Source of the DNA: an uncultured Eubacteriales bacterium
GTDB taxonomy: Bacteria > Bacillota > Clostridia > Oscillospirales > CAG-272
NCBI GenBank assembly: GCA_900546695.1
Contig: URDX01000021.1
Span: 1-31,353, forward strand
Reading direction: 5' to 3'
Length of the DNA stretch: 31,353 bases
The number at the start of each line of letters is the position of its first letter. Position 1 is the stretch's first letter. Position numbers and translations under genes: made by a program. Below, piece by piece: positions 1-6,839 of the stretch. The notes beneath the pieces were generated by a model. It did not search any database. It was not told where the DNA came from and saw only the letters and a program-made list of their open reading frames with translations.

Positions 1-145
1 CTGTTCGTCAGACCGAGGCTTTGCTTTGGGCTTCCTTCAGACTCCGCCTCACGACAGACGCCCTTGACCTCTGCTAACAGTTCCTACTGCCATGCCTGTA
101 GTGGACTTTCACCGCCATGTTGTATCGCATGCCGAGCGCACCATA

Positions 146-190
146 AAAGCCCGCGCCCGTCGCTTTTGCAACAGGGCGCAGGCTTTGTAT
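146..190 (+). terminator. Intrinsic terminator at the left edge
   Basis: Arms AAAGCC-c-GCGCCC (146-158) and GGGCGC-a-GGCTTT (174-186) pair with one mismatch around a 15-nt loop and run into a short T-rich tail. It would end a transcript entering from the left of the window. The 5' arm is preceded by A residues, so it may work in both directions. Bases 1-145 contain no start codon-initiated gene I can support; frame 1 is open from base 1 to a TAA at 208-210 but reads as low-quality protein. Confidence 0.6.
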
Positions 191-192
191 CC

Positions 193-312
193 GGACGCAG
201 ATTGTAACAGAGTACGGATTTGCGACGGGACGCGGGGGATGTGTCGGGACGCGGATTTGTGGCGGAGTGTGGGTTTGCGACGGGGCGTGGGGTGGTGATG
301 GGACGCGCGTTT
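193..312. repeat. Degenerate 54-bp tandem repeat (about 2.2 copies)
   Basis: Copy 1 (193-246) and copy 2 (247-300) both open with GGACGC and share GATT/GTTT-GCGACGGG blocks at the same offsets; a third partial copy starts at 301 with GGACGCGCGTTT. The copies differ at roughly a quarter of positions. No coding role is seen. The block lies in the 480-bp gene-free stretch between the left terminator and the spoIVA promoter. Confidence 0.6.
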
Positions 313-390
313 ATGGCGCGAGTATAAGGCAGCGCTGTCATACGGCGATGCAATATCCGTACCTGCCGTCTATTCGATTGCATATTTCCT

Positions 391-497
391 TTCTCCGCAC
401 AGTCTTATATCTCCTCATTCTCCGCACAGCCTGATACCTTCCCGGTCTCCGCGCGCCCGATATATTCCCCTTCTCCGTGCAGCCTGTCATATATCGC
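391..497. repeat. Degenerate 26-27-bp tandem repeat (4 copies)
   Basis: The core TTCTCCGCACAG or a variant recurs at 391, 418, 444 and 471, a spacing of 27, 26 and 27. Each core is followed after a few bases by an AT-rich piece such as TTATAT, GATACC, GATATATT or CATATAT. The AT-rich part of the last copy supplies the -35-like element of the proposed spoIVA promoter. Confidence 0.6.
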
Positions 498-515
498 CCC
501 GCGGGCGCATAGAGT
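487..515 (+). promoter_or_regulatory. Candidate sigma-E promoter of spoIVA
   Basis: TCATATA (487-493) and CATAGAGT (508-515) are separated by 14 bp. The known sigma-E consensus is KMATATT, 14-15 bp, CATACAMT, giving 6/7 and 6/8 matches at the right spacing. In Bacillus subtilis spoIVA is transcribed by sigma-E in the mother cell. The predicted start near 522 leaves a leader of about 100 nt. This is a by-eye match only. Confidence 0.45.
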
Positions 516-625
516 AAGGTTGAAGCGAAACGGGCTGTGCGGTGCGATGCACGCCCGCGCCTGAGAAAGCAGAAAGCGCTTTAATGTTATCGGCGGCATA
601 GAGGCGCCGGAAAGGTATGGTGTGT

Positions 626-2107
626 ATGGTTACCGAGAAAACAATATACGAGGACATCGCCGAGCGCACGGGCGGCGACATTTATGTCGGGGTTGTCGGT
701 CCGGTGCGGACCGGAAAATCAACCTTTATCAAGCGGTTCATGGAGTCGCTTGTTCTGCCGGGGATAGAGAGTGAATTCGACCGCGAGCGGGCGCGCGACG
801 AGATGCCGCAGAGTGCGGCGGGCAGGACAGTCATGACGACCGAGCCGAAATTCGTACCGGACGAGGCTGTCTCGGTCATGCTCGGCGGCAGCGCCGAGGC
901 AAAGGTCAGGCTTATAGACTGCGTCGGCTATATCGTGCCCGAGGCGCTCGGTCACATCGAGGACGGCGCGCCGCGGATGGTGATGACCCCGTGGTCGCCT
1001 GCGCCGATGCCGTTTGAGCAGGCAGCGGAATTCGGAACAAAGAAGGTAATCTCCGACCACTCCACCATCGGCGTTCTTGTAACGACCGACGGAAGCATAA
1101 GCGACATACCGCGCTCCTCCTATGTAGAGAGCGAGGCAAGAGTCGCGGGCGAGCTGCGCGCGCTCGGAAAACCGTTTGTCATCGTACTCAACTCATCGCA
1201 CCCCGAAAGCGAGGAGGCTACCCGACTCGCACTCGAGCTCGAGGAAAAATACGGCGCGCCCGTCGCGCTGCTCGACTGTCTGCGTCTCGACGCGGAGGAT
1301 CTGAGACATGTGCTCGAGCTCGTTCTGCTCGAGTTCCCCGTTTCCGAGATAGGCGTACGTCTGCCGAGCTGGACGACCGCGCTGCCCGACGGCGACCCGC
1401 TGAGCGAGATGCTTGCGGGAGCGGTACTGTCATGCGGCGCTGAGGTGAGCAAGATTTCGGATATCGACCCTGCGTTCCGCCGCGCACTCGACGACGAGAA
1501 CATAAAGAGCGCTGCGGTCTGTGAGGTCGACCTCGGTACGGGGCGCGCTACGGTCGAGATAAAGCTCGACGACGGGCTGTATTTCTCGGTGCTGAGCAAG
1601 CTCTCGGGCAAGGAAATTACGAGCGACGAGGAGCTGATGCAGGCGCTGCTTGAGCTCGCGGCGGTCGGCGAGCGATACGAAAAGGTCGCGGCGGCGCTTG
1701 CGGAGGTCGAGGAAAAGGGCTACGGCATCGTCACGCCCGACGCATGCGACCTTGAGCTTGAAGAGCCCGAAATTACCGACGGCCCGGGCGGCTACGGCGT
1801 ACGTCTGCGCGCGAGCGCCCCGTCGATACATATGATGAAGGCGAACATCGAGACCGAGATAAATCCCATCGTCGGCTCGGAGGAGCAATCAAAGGAGCTT
1901 GTGCAGTTCATGCTGCGCGAGTTCGAGGAGGATCCGAAAAAGATATGGCAGTCGAACATGTTCGGAAAGACGCTGTATGAGCTCGTCACCGAAGGGCTGC
2001 ACGCAAAGCTCGACCGCATGCCCGAAGAATCAAGGAAGAAATTCTCCGAAACGCTTGAGCGCCTGATAAACGAGGGCAACGGCGGCATGATATGCATCAT
2101 CCTCTGA
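626..2107 (+). CDS. spoIVA: Stage IV sporulation protein A (spore coat morphogenetic ATPase)
   Basis: SpoIVA is the ATPase that polymerises on the outer forespore membrane and forms the platform for coat assembly; it is also needed for cortex. The 493-aa product has the family length. It shows the opening ERTGGDIYVGVVG, a Walker A loop GPVRTGKST (residues 25-33), the paired threonines TT at 71-72 that act in hydrolysis, the Walker B-like LIDCVGY (96-102) and the hydrophobic C-terminal end MICIIL that anchors it to membrane. I chose ATG 626 because GGAAAGG (609-615) sits 10 nt upstream; the ATG at 617 is only 1 nt from it. The YlmC-like gene follows after 7 bp, so the two are probably cotranscribed. 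Confidence 0.96.
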   Translation: MVTEKTIYEDIAERTGGDIYVGVVGPVRTGKSTFIKRFMESLVLPGIESEFDRERARDEMPQSAAGRTVMTTEPKFVPDEAVSVMLGGSAEAKVRLIDCVGYIVPEALGHIEDGAPRMVMTPWSPAPMPFEQAAEFGTKKVISDHSTIGVLVTTDGSISDIPRSSYVESEARVAGELRALGKPFVIVLNSSHPESEEATRLALELEEKYGAPVALLDCLRLDAEDLRHVLELVLLEFPVSEIGVRLPSWTTALPDGDPLSEMLAGAVLSCGAEVSKISDIDPAFRRALDDENIKSAAVCEVDLGTGRATVEIKLDDGLYFSVLSKLSGKEITSDEELMQALLELAAVGERYEKVAAALAEVEEKGYGIVTPDACDLELEEPEITDGPGGYGVRLRASAPSIHMMKANIETEINPIVGSEEQSKELVQFMLREFEEDPKKIWQSNMFGKTLYELVTEGLHAKLDRMPEESRKKFSETLERLINEGNGGMICIIL

Positions 2108-2114
2108 GGCTGAG

Positions 2115-2411
2115 ATGAACGGCTACTGCTCAGGCTCGCTGCAGGACAAAGAAGTTATAAACATCTGCGACGGAAGCAGACTCGGCTACGTCTGCGACCT
2201 CGCGGTGGACTCGGCAACGGGAAGGATAATTTCGATAAGCGTTCCCGCCTCGTGCTCGCTGTTCAAGCTGCACCCCGAGGTGATAGTCATTCCGTGGGAG
2301 TGCGTAGAGCGCGTAGGGACCGATGCAATACTCGTCACCCTTGCGTCAAAGGACAAATGCACATGCAGACCGCCGCAGAAAAAGCCGTGGTGGAAATGCT
2401 TCTTTGAATAG
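2115..2411 (+). CDS. YlmC/YmxH-family PRC-barrel sporulation protein
   Basis: A 98-aa protein resembling the YlmC/YmxH family, small single PRC-barrel proteins that are widespread in endospore formers; their molecular role is not well established. The PRC-barrel signature is visible: a KEVINICDGSRLGYVCDL opening, a D-x-x-T-G-R-I-I-S turn, and IVIPWECVERVGTDAILV, typical of the second half. The end CTCRPPQKKPWWKCFFE carries cysteines and aromatic residues. The start overlaps the spoIVA stop region, with TGAGG (2105-2109) as ribosome binding site 5 nt upstream. Placement behind spoIVA and before a strong terminator indicates a two-gene sporulation operon. A sporulation role is inferred from family and context. 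Confidence 0.85.
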   Translation: MNGYCSGSLQDKEVINICDGSRLGYVCDLAVDSATGRIISISVPASCSLFKLHPEVIVIPWECVERVGTDAILVTLASKDKCTCRPPQKKPWWKCFFE

Positions 2412-2433
2412 TCGCACAGCCGCGCACAGCGCC

Positions 2434-2483
2434 AAAAAGCTGCCCTGCCGTACGGGATAAACCGTGCGACGGGACAGCTTTTG
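2434..2483 (+). terminator. Bidirectional intrinsic terminator after the spoIVA operon
   Basis: AAAAGCTG plus CCC on the left pair with GGG plus CAGCTTTT on the right (one bulged A), and an inner CGTACGG/CCGTGCG stem closes on the loop GATAAA. A-tract on the left and T-tract on the right let it work on both strands, fitting its position between convergent spoIVA-ylmC and sigG. Bases 2484-2686 hold nothing I recognise. Confidence 0.85.
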
Positions 2484-2686
2484 TTATGGAGGAAAAGCCG
2501 CCTTTCCGAAAACGGGCAGGCTTGAGCATGTCAGCGCAGCATGCGCGTTCTTGCACGGCATGACACGCAATGCACCGATACACACGCATGTAAGCACAGC
2601 ACGGTGCGCGAATGTACACTTATCAAGGTACGGCGCGGCGCGCGGCAACGCTCATGACGATAAAGTGCGCTTATGCAGCTATACGC

Positions 2687-3478
2687 TCACGACAGCACGG
2701 CGCGCAGTCTGCCGAGTGCGCCCTTTTCAAGCCGCGAGACCTGCGCCTGTGAGATACCTATCTCGCTCGCAATCTCCATCTGCGTTTTTCCCGCATAGAA
2801 GCGCATCGAGATTATCTCGCGTTCGCGCTCGGGCAGCTCGGTCAGCGCCTGACGCAGCGCTATGCTCTCGACCCATCCCTCACTTGCACCCGAGCCGTCG
2901 CTGAGCTGATCCATAACGAGCACCGCATCCCCGCCCTCGCCGTAAACAGGGTCAAAAAGTGAGATGGGCGATGCGATAGCCTCAAGCGCCGCGCCGACCT
3001 CCGCCGCTGTGACCTCTATCCCGCGCGCCGACAGCGCCGCCGCAAGCTCCGCCTCCGTCGCCTCGCGCCCCTGCTCCTTTGCGATAATCTCTCGCGCGCC
3101 GAGCGCCTTATATGCGAGGTCGCGGACCGAGCGGCTTACTCTGATCGAATTATTATCGCGCAGATATCTGCGCACCTCGCCGATTATCATCGGCACTGCG
3201 TATGTGGAAAAGCGAACGTCGAGCGAAAGATCAAAGTTATCTATCGCCTTGATAAGCCCGATGCAGCCCACCTGAAAGAGATCGTCAAGGCTGTCGCAGC
3301 GCCCCGAGAAACGCTGAACTACGCTCAGCACGAGCCGCAGATTTCCGCCGATAAGCTCAAGCCGCGCGCCTCCGTCGCCCTGCCTTGCCCTGCCGAGCAG
3401 CTCGACCTTTTTCTCCTCCGACATCTGCGGCAGCTGCGCCGTATTGACCCCGCATATCTCAACTCTGCCTCTGTACAT
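2687..3478 (-). CDS. sigG: RNA polymerase sporulation sigma factor SigG
   Basis: Late forespore-specific sigma factor of the sigma-70 family. The 263-aa product opens with VEICGVNTAQLP, the N-terminal hallmark of SigG. It has region 2 (GNLRLVLSVVQRF, DDLFQVGCIGLIKAIDNFD, VRFSTYAVPMIIGEVRRYLRD), region 3, and region 4 ending in the helix-turn-helix KTQMEIASEIGISQAQVSRLEK. The start at 3478 rather than 3529 is set by GGAGGTG about 6 nt upstream and by the SigG N terminus. It is separated from the upstream rodA-like gene by a terminator, so it should have its own forespore promoter in 3479-3568; I could not assign one with confidence. The usual spoIIGA-sigE partners are not in the window. Confidence 0.95.
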   Translation of the reverse strand: MYRGRVEICGVNTAQLPQMSEEKKVELLGRARQGDGGARLELIGGNLRLVLSVVQRFSGRCDSLDDLFQVGCIGLIKAIDNFDLSLDVRFSTYAVPMIIGEVRRYLRDNNSIRVSRSVRDLAYKALGAREIIAKEQGREATEAELAAALSARGIEVTAAEVGAALEAIASPISLFDPVYGEGGDAVLVMDQLSDGSGASEGWVESIALRQALTELPEREREIISMRFYAGKTQMEIASEIGISQAQVSRLEKGALGRLRAVLS

Positions 3479-3568
3479 CGTCACCTCCGCGCCTTTTCGG
3501 CTATACGGAGTATTGACCGCGCAGGGCACGGAATATTCTTGTCTGCAGATGTAATTTATGGAAGCACG

Positions 3569-3609
3569 AAAAAAAGCACCGCGCCATCACAGCGGATGGT
3601 CACGGTGCT
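3569..3609 (-). terminator. Intrinsic terminator downstream of the rodA-like gene
   Basis: Read on the minus strand, AGCACCG and CCATC pair with GATGG and CGGTGCT, followed by seven T residues (A-run at 3569-3575 on the plus strand). It ends the rodA-like transcript and insulates sigG. Confidence 0.8.
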
Positions 3610-3760
3610 TACTGCCGATAACATATATATTCTGCCGCCTCACACATACGGGCATCACGGCGAAATGCCGTCGGTCTTATATTCGTCTGCCGCTCGTCAG
3701 CAACGCTTTTTCGGCGGATGTCGGGAAGCATACCACGGCGCTCAGCGTAACACGCATTAT

Positions 3761-3870
3761 GGACGCACGGCACGGGCATACGGTATGGGTCGCACGCATG
3801 GGACGCTCGGCACGGGCGCACAGTACAGTTACAAGATACGGACGCACGGCATGGGCGCACAGCACGACAA
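3761..3870. repeat. Degenerate 39-40-bp tandem repeat (3 copies)
   Basis: GGACGCACGGCACGGGC and close variants start at 3761, 3801 and 3840. Half-unit echoes (CGGTATGGGTCGCACGCAT) suggest an older unit of about 20 bp. It fills the gene-free interval between the rodA-like stop and the terminator at 3569-3609. Nothing else is seen in 3610-3760. Confidence 0.6.
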
Positions 3871-3878
3871 ATGCGCCG

Positions 3879-5084
3879 TCACCCCTCCGACAGTAAACTC
3901 TCCGGCAGCGATGCCCCGAGCGCAACGCCGAGCGCAAGGAAAAGTGCAACGACCGACGAGCCGCCGTAGCTGATAAACGGAAGCGTAATTCCGACGACGG
4001 GCATGATACCGAGACACATTCCGATATTCTCGACCGACTGACAGATAATAATGGCGGAAACGCCCGCGCATATCGCCGCGCCTGTGCGGTCGGAGTGTCT
4101 GCCGAGAGAGAACAGCGCAAAGACGAGCACCAGATATCCCGCAAAGAGCACCGCAGCGCCTATAACGCCGAGCTGCTCCGACAGCACGGCAAACGCCATA
4201 TCGGTATGGCTCGCGGGCAGCAGCGGCGAATATTCGAGCTTAAGCAGCGGCGAGCCGAGCGGATAGCCCGCGATGACCGCGCTGCGTGAGAGAATGACCT
4301 GATAGCCGTAGCCGAGCGGGTCAGAATCCGGATTCATTCCGACGGTTATACGCGCCTTCTGATAGTCGGACAAAAAGTGCCACAAAATCGGCGATATGAC
4401 CGCTATTCCCAGCCCGCCGAAGAGAAAGAAGCGCAGCGAAAGCCCGCACGAATAGCACAGCATGAGCGCGATAAAGACATAGACGAGCGCCGAGCCGAGA
4501 TCGTGCTGCAGCACGACGAGCCCGCATACAACGCCGAAATGAAGCACGAGCGACGCAAAGCCCAGTAAAGTATTCATCCGCTCGCCGAGCATACGCAGAT
4601 GCCCCGCAAAAGCGACGATAAACAGCGCCTTTACAAACTCCGAGGTCTGCACCGAAAGCGACGTACCCGGGACGGTCAGCCAGCTCTTTGTGCCGTACGG
4701 ACCGCTGCCGTAGACAAGCGTTACGGCAAGAATACCGAGCGCAAGCACGAGAAACAGCCACCACAGCCGTCTGTACATGCGCGAGAGCGGCATACGGGAG
4801 AGCAGCAGCATTCCCGCAGCGCCTATCGCAGCGGCTGCCGCCTGTATCCATACCTTGGATATGCCCTGAGAAGCCTTGAGCGTACTCGTGCTGACCGCGA
4901 CAAACACGGTAAAGATGCCTATAAGCGCGAGCGCGAGCGATGCCGCTATTACCGCGCGCCTGCAAAAATTATATCTGCGCAGGTCGGCGGGCGAAGAAAA
5001 ACGCCCGAGCACGTTCTGCTCTCGGGCGACGCGCCGCCCGGTGCCGCTGTCGGGGCGGCATTGGTTGGAGCGATTATTTTTCAT
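3879..5084 (-). CDS. rodA: SEDS-family peptidoglycan glycosyltransferase (RodA/FtsW/SpoVE type)
   Basis: Polytopic membrane enzyme that polymerises lipid II into glycan strands together with a class B penicillin-binding protein. The 401-aa product has a basic 40-residue N terminus and then about ten hydrophobic segments. SEDS motifs are present: YGTKSWL (about 130-136), TSEFVK, QHDLGSALVY (about 193-202, family QPDLGTA), HTDMAFAVLSEQLG with the presumed catalytic Asp295, and MPVVGITLPFISYGGSS near the end. The stretch DSDPLGYGYQVILSRSAV is closer to RodA than FtsW, but a sporulation SpoVE-like role cannot be excluded, especially next to sigG. The ribosome binding site is weak (GGAAA). Upstream lies a minisatellite with repeated TATAAT-like words. 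It ends at the terminator at 3569-3609. Confidence 0.88.
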   Translation of the reverse strand: MKNNRSNQCRPDSGTGRRVAREQNVLGRFSSPADLRRYNFCRRAVIAASLALALIGIFTVFVAVSTSTLKASQGISKVWIQAAAAAIGAAGMLLLSRMPLSRMYRRLWWLFLVLALGILAVTLVYGSGPYGTKSWLTVPGTSLSVQTSEFVKALFIVAFAGHLRMLGERMNTLLGFASLVLHFGVVCGLVVLQHDLGSALVYVFIALMLCYSCGLSLRFFLFGGLGIAVISPILWHFLSDYQKARITVGMNPDSDPLGYGYQVILSRSAVIAGYPLGSPLLKLEYSPLLPASHTDMAFAVLSEQLGVIGAAVLFAGYLVLVFALFSLGRHSDRTGAAICAGVSAIIICQSVENIGMCLGIMPVVGITLPFISYGGSSVVALFLALGVALGASLPESLLSEG

Positions 5085-5098
5085 AGCTTTGTTTCCGT

Positions 5099-5258
5099 TT
5101 CACAATTATATCGGAGCATCAATGTTCCGATTCACAATTACATCGAGACTTCAATATCCCGATTCAAAATTATATCGGGGCATTAAAATTCCGAGCGCCG
5201 CTTGGGTGCCGATGTCAATATTCCGAGCGCCGCTTGGGTGCTGAGCCGAACAATTCGA
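5099..5258. repeat. 32-bp tandem repeat, 5 units in two sequence classes
   Basis: Units start at 5099, 5131, 5163, 5195 and 5227, exactly 32 bp apart. The first three begin TTCACAATTATATCGG or a variant; the last two begin GCGCCGCTTGGGTGC. Units 1-4 all end in CAAT/AAAAT followed by TTCCGA or TCCCGA. Units 2 and 3 contain the inverted pair CCGAT/ATCG(G). On the minus strand each class-one unit carries TATAAT or TGTAAT. The array sits upstream of the rodA-like gene. Confidence 0.8.
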
Positions 5259-5319
5259 ACAATTCGAACAATTCAAACAATTCAAACAATCCGACCGACT
5301 CGGACAACTCGACCGATCC
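5248..5319. repeat. 9-bp microsatellite array (8 units) abutting the proS stop
   Basis: Units run in register from 5248: GAACAATTC three times, AAACAATTC, AAACAATCC, GACCGACTC, GGACAACTC, GACCGATCC. The array begins inside the last 32-bp unit and ends 2 bp before the proS stop codon (5322-5324). The gradient from exact to degenerate copies suggests recent expansion at the left end. Confidence 0.85.
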
Positions 5320-5321
5320 GA

Positions 5322-6761
5322 TCAATACGCCTTGCCCCAGTAAACGAGCTTCTTAGCGGGTCTGCCGCAGCATACGCACTTATCGGAAAGCTGCTCCTGC
5401 TCAAAGGGGATGCAGCGCGAGCCGACCTCGGTCAGCTCCTTGACCTTATCCTCGCACTCGGGGTCGCCGCACCACATAGCGCGGACAAAGCCGTCGCCGT
5501 TCTCGCGGAGCTTCTGCTTTATCTCGTCGAGCGAGGTGCAGTCGTATGTATGAGCCTGACGGTTAGCGAGCGCCTTTGCATAGAGCTCATCGCGGATAGC
5601 GGCGAGCTTTTCTGCAACAGCATCCTCTACTCCGTCGAGCGGAACGATGGTCTTAGAGCGGTCAACGCGTGAAACGAGAACGCACTTACCCTCGGAGATA
5701 TCGCGCGGTCCGAGCTCTACGCGGAGCGGCACGCCCTTCATCTCATACTCGGAGAACTTCCAGCCGGGGGTGTTCTCGGAATCGTCGAGCTTTACGCGGA
5801 AGCGGGCGGAAAGACGGTCGGAGAGTGCGCGTGCAGCCTCAAGTACGCCCTCCTTGTGCATCTGAACGGGTATAACGACCGCCTGAATGGGAGCGACAGC
5901 CGGCGGAAGCACAAGTCCGCTGTCGTCGCCGTGCGTCATAATTACGGCACCTATAAGACGTGTAGTAACGCCCCACGATGTCTGAAAGGGATAACGGAGA
6001 TTGTTCTCCTTATCGGCAAACTTGATATCAAATGCTCTTGCAAAGCCGTCGCCGAAATAGTGCGACGTTCCCGCCTGAAGTGCCTTACCGTCGTGCATAA
6101 GCGCCTCGATGGCATACGTATCCTCTGCGCCCGCGAACTTATCGCTGTCGGTCTTGGGTCCCTTGATAACGGGCATAGCAAGATCGTTCTCGCAGAAGTC
6201 CGCATAGATATTCAGCATGCGGATGGTCTCCTCGCGCGCCTCCTCTGCGGTGGCATGCATGGTGTGACCCTCCTGCCAGAGAAATTCGCGGCTGCGCAGG
6301 AAGGGGCGGGTAGTCTTTTCCCAGCGAACGACGTTGCACCACTGATTATAGAGCTTAGGCAGGTCGCGCCACGAATGGATTATATCCTTATAGTGGTCGC
6401 AGAACAGCGTCTCGGAGGTCGGGCGCACGCACATACGCTCCTGCAGCTCGTTATTTCCGCCGTGTGTTACCCATGCTACCTCGGGAGCAAAGCCCTCAAC
6501 GTGCTCCTTCTCCTTATTGAGAAGCGACTCGGGTATAAAGAGCGGCATGTAGATATTCTCATGTCCCGTCGCCTTGAAGCGCGCATCAAGAATCTTCTGA
6601 ATATTCTCCCATATCGCGTAGCCGTAGGGGCGGTAAATCATACAGCCCTTAATGCTTGTATAGCCGATGAGATCCGCCTTGGTACATACGTCGGTATACC
6701 ACTGCGCGAAATCATCGCTCATGGATGTTATCTGCTCAACGAGCTTTTTCTGTTCTGCCAT
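5322..6761 (-). CDS. proS: Prolyl-tRNA synthetase, archaeal/eukaryotic-type short form
   Basis: Charges tRNA-Pro with proline in the cytoplasm. The 479-aa length and lack of the bacterial insertion domain mark the archaeal/eukaryote-like class (ProS type 3). Class II motifs are visible: motif 2 RPTSETLFCDHYKDIIHSWRD, the following RWEKTTRPFLRSREFLWQEGHT, and motif 3 near SWGVTTRLIGAVIMTHGDDSGLVLPP. An anticodon-binding domain starts about residue 290 (PIQAVVIPV). The C-terminal zinc domain has CGDPEC and CVCCG and the end YWGKAY. GAGGT lies 8 nt upstream of ATG 6761. It has its own sigma-A promoter overlapping the end of the tsaC/sua5 gene. A 9-bp repeat array starts immediately after the stop. 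Confidence 0.97.
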   Translation of the reverse strand: MAEQKKLVEQITSMSDDFAQWYTDVCTKADLIGYTSIKGCMIYRPYGYAIWENIQKILDARFKATGHENIYMPLFIPESLLNKEKEHVEGFAPEVAWVTHGGNNELQERMCVRPTSETLFCDHYKDIIHSWRDLPKLYNQWCNVVRWEKTTRPFLRSREFLWQEGHTMHATAEEAREETIRMLNIYADFCENDLAMPVIKGPKTDSDKFAGAEDTYAIEALMHDGKALQAGTSHYFGDGFARAFDIKFADKENNLRYPFQTSWGVTTRLIGAVIMTHGDDSGLVLPPAVAPIQAVVIPVQMHKEGVLEAARALSDRLSARFRVKLDDSENTPGWKFSEYEMKGVPLRVELGPRDISEGKCVLVSRVDRSKTIVPLDGVEDAVAEKLAAIRDELYAKALANRQAHTYDCTSLDEIKQKLRENGDGFVRAMWCGDPECEDKVKELTEVGSRCIPFEQEQLSDKCVCCGRPAKKLVYWGKAY

Positions 6762-6810
6762 AATTCTGACCTCTGTTAAAATATTGTTATTTACGTGTCA
6801 ATTACGCAAT

Positions 6811-6839
6811 ATTATATCAGTTTTTCATTTTTGTGTCAA
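6811..6839 (-). promoter_or_regulatory. Sigma-A promoter of proS
   Basis: Minus-strand TTGACA (6839-6834), 17 bp, TATAAT (6816-6811): a perfect consensus. The -35 lies inside the last codons of the tsaC/sua5 gene and the -10 directly follows its TGA stop, so the gap between the genes is almost all leader (about 43 nt). Confidence 0.85.

Noticed and set aside
3479..3568. Sigma-F-type promoter of sigG
   Set aside because: A CCATA/AAGAATATT pair has roughly suitable spacing but too few consensus matches to call.
5099..5319. CRISPR array
   Set aside because: The 32-bp units are directly adjacent with no unique spacers, and no cas genes are present.
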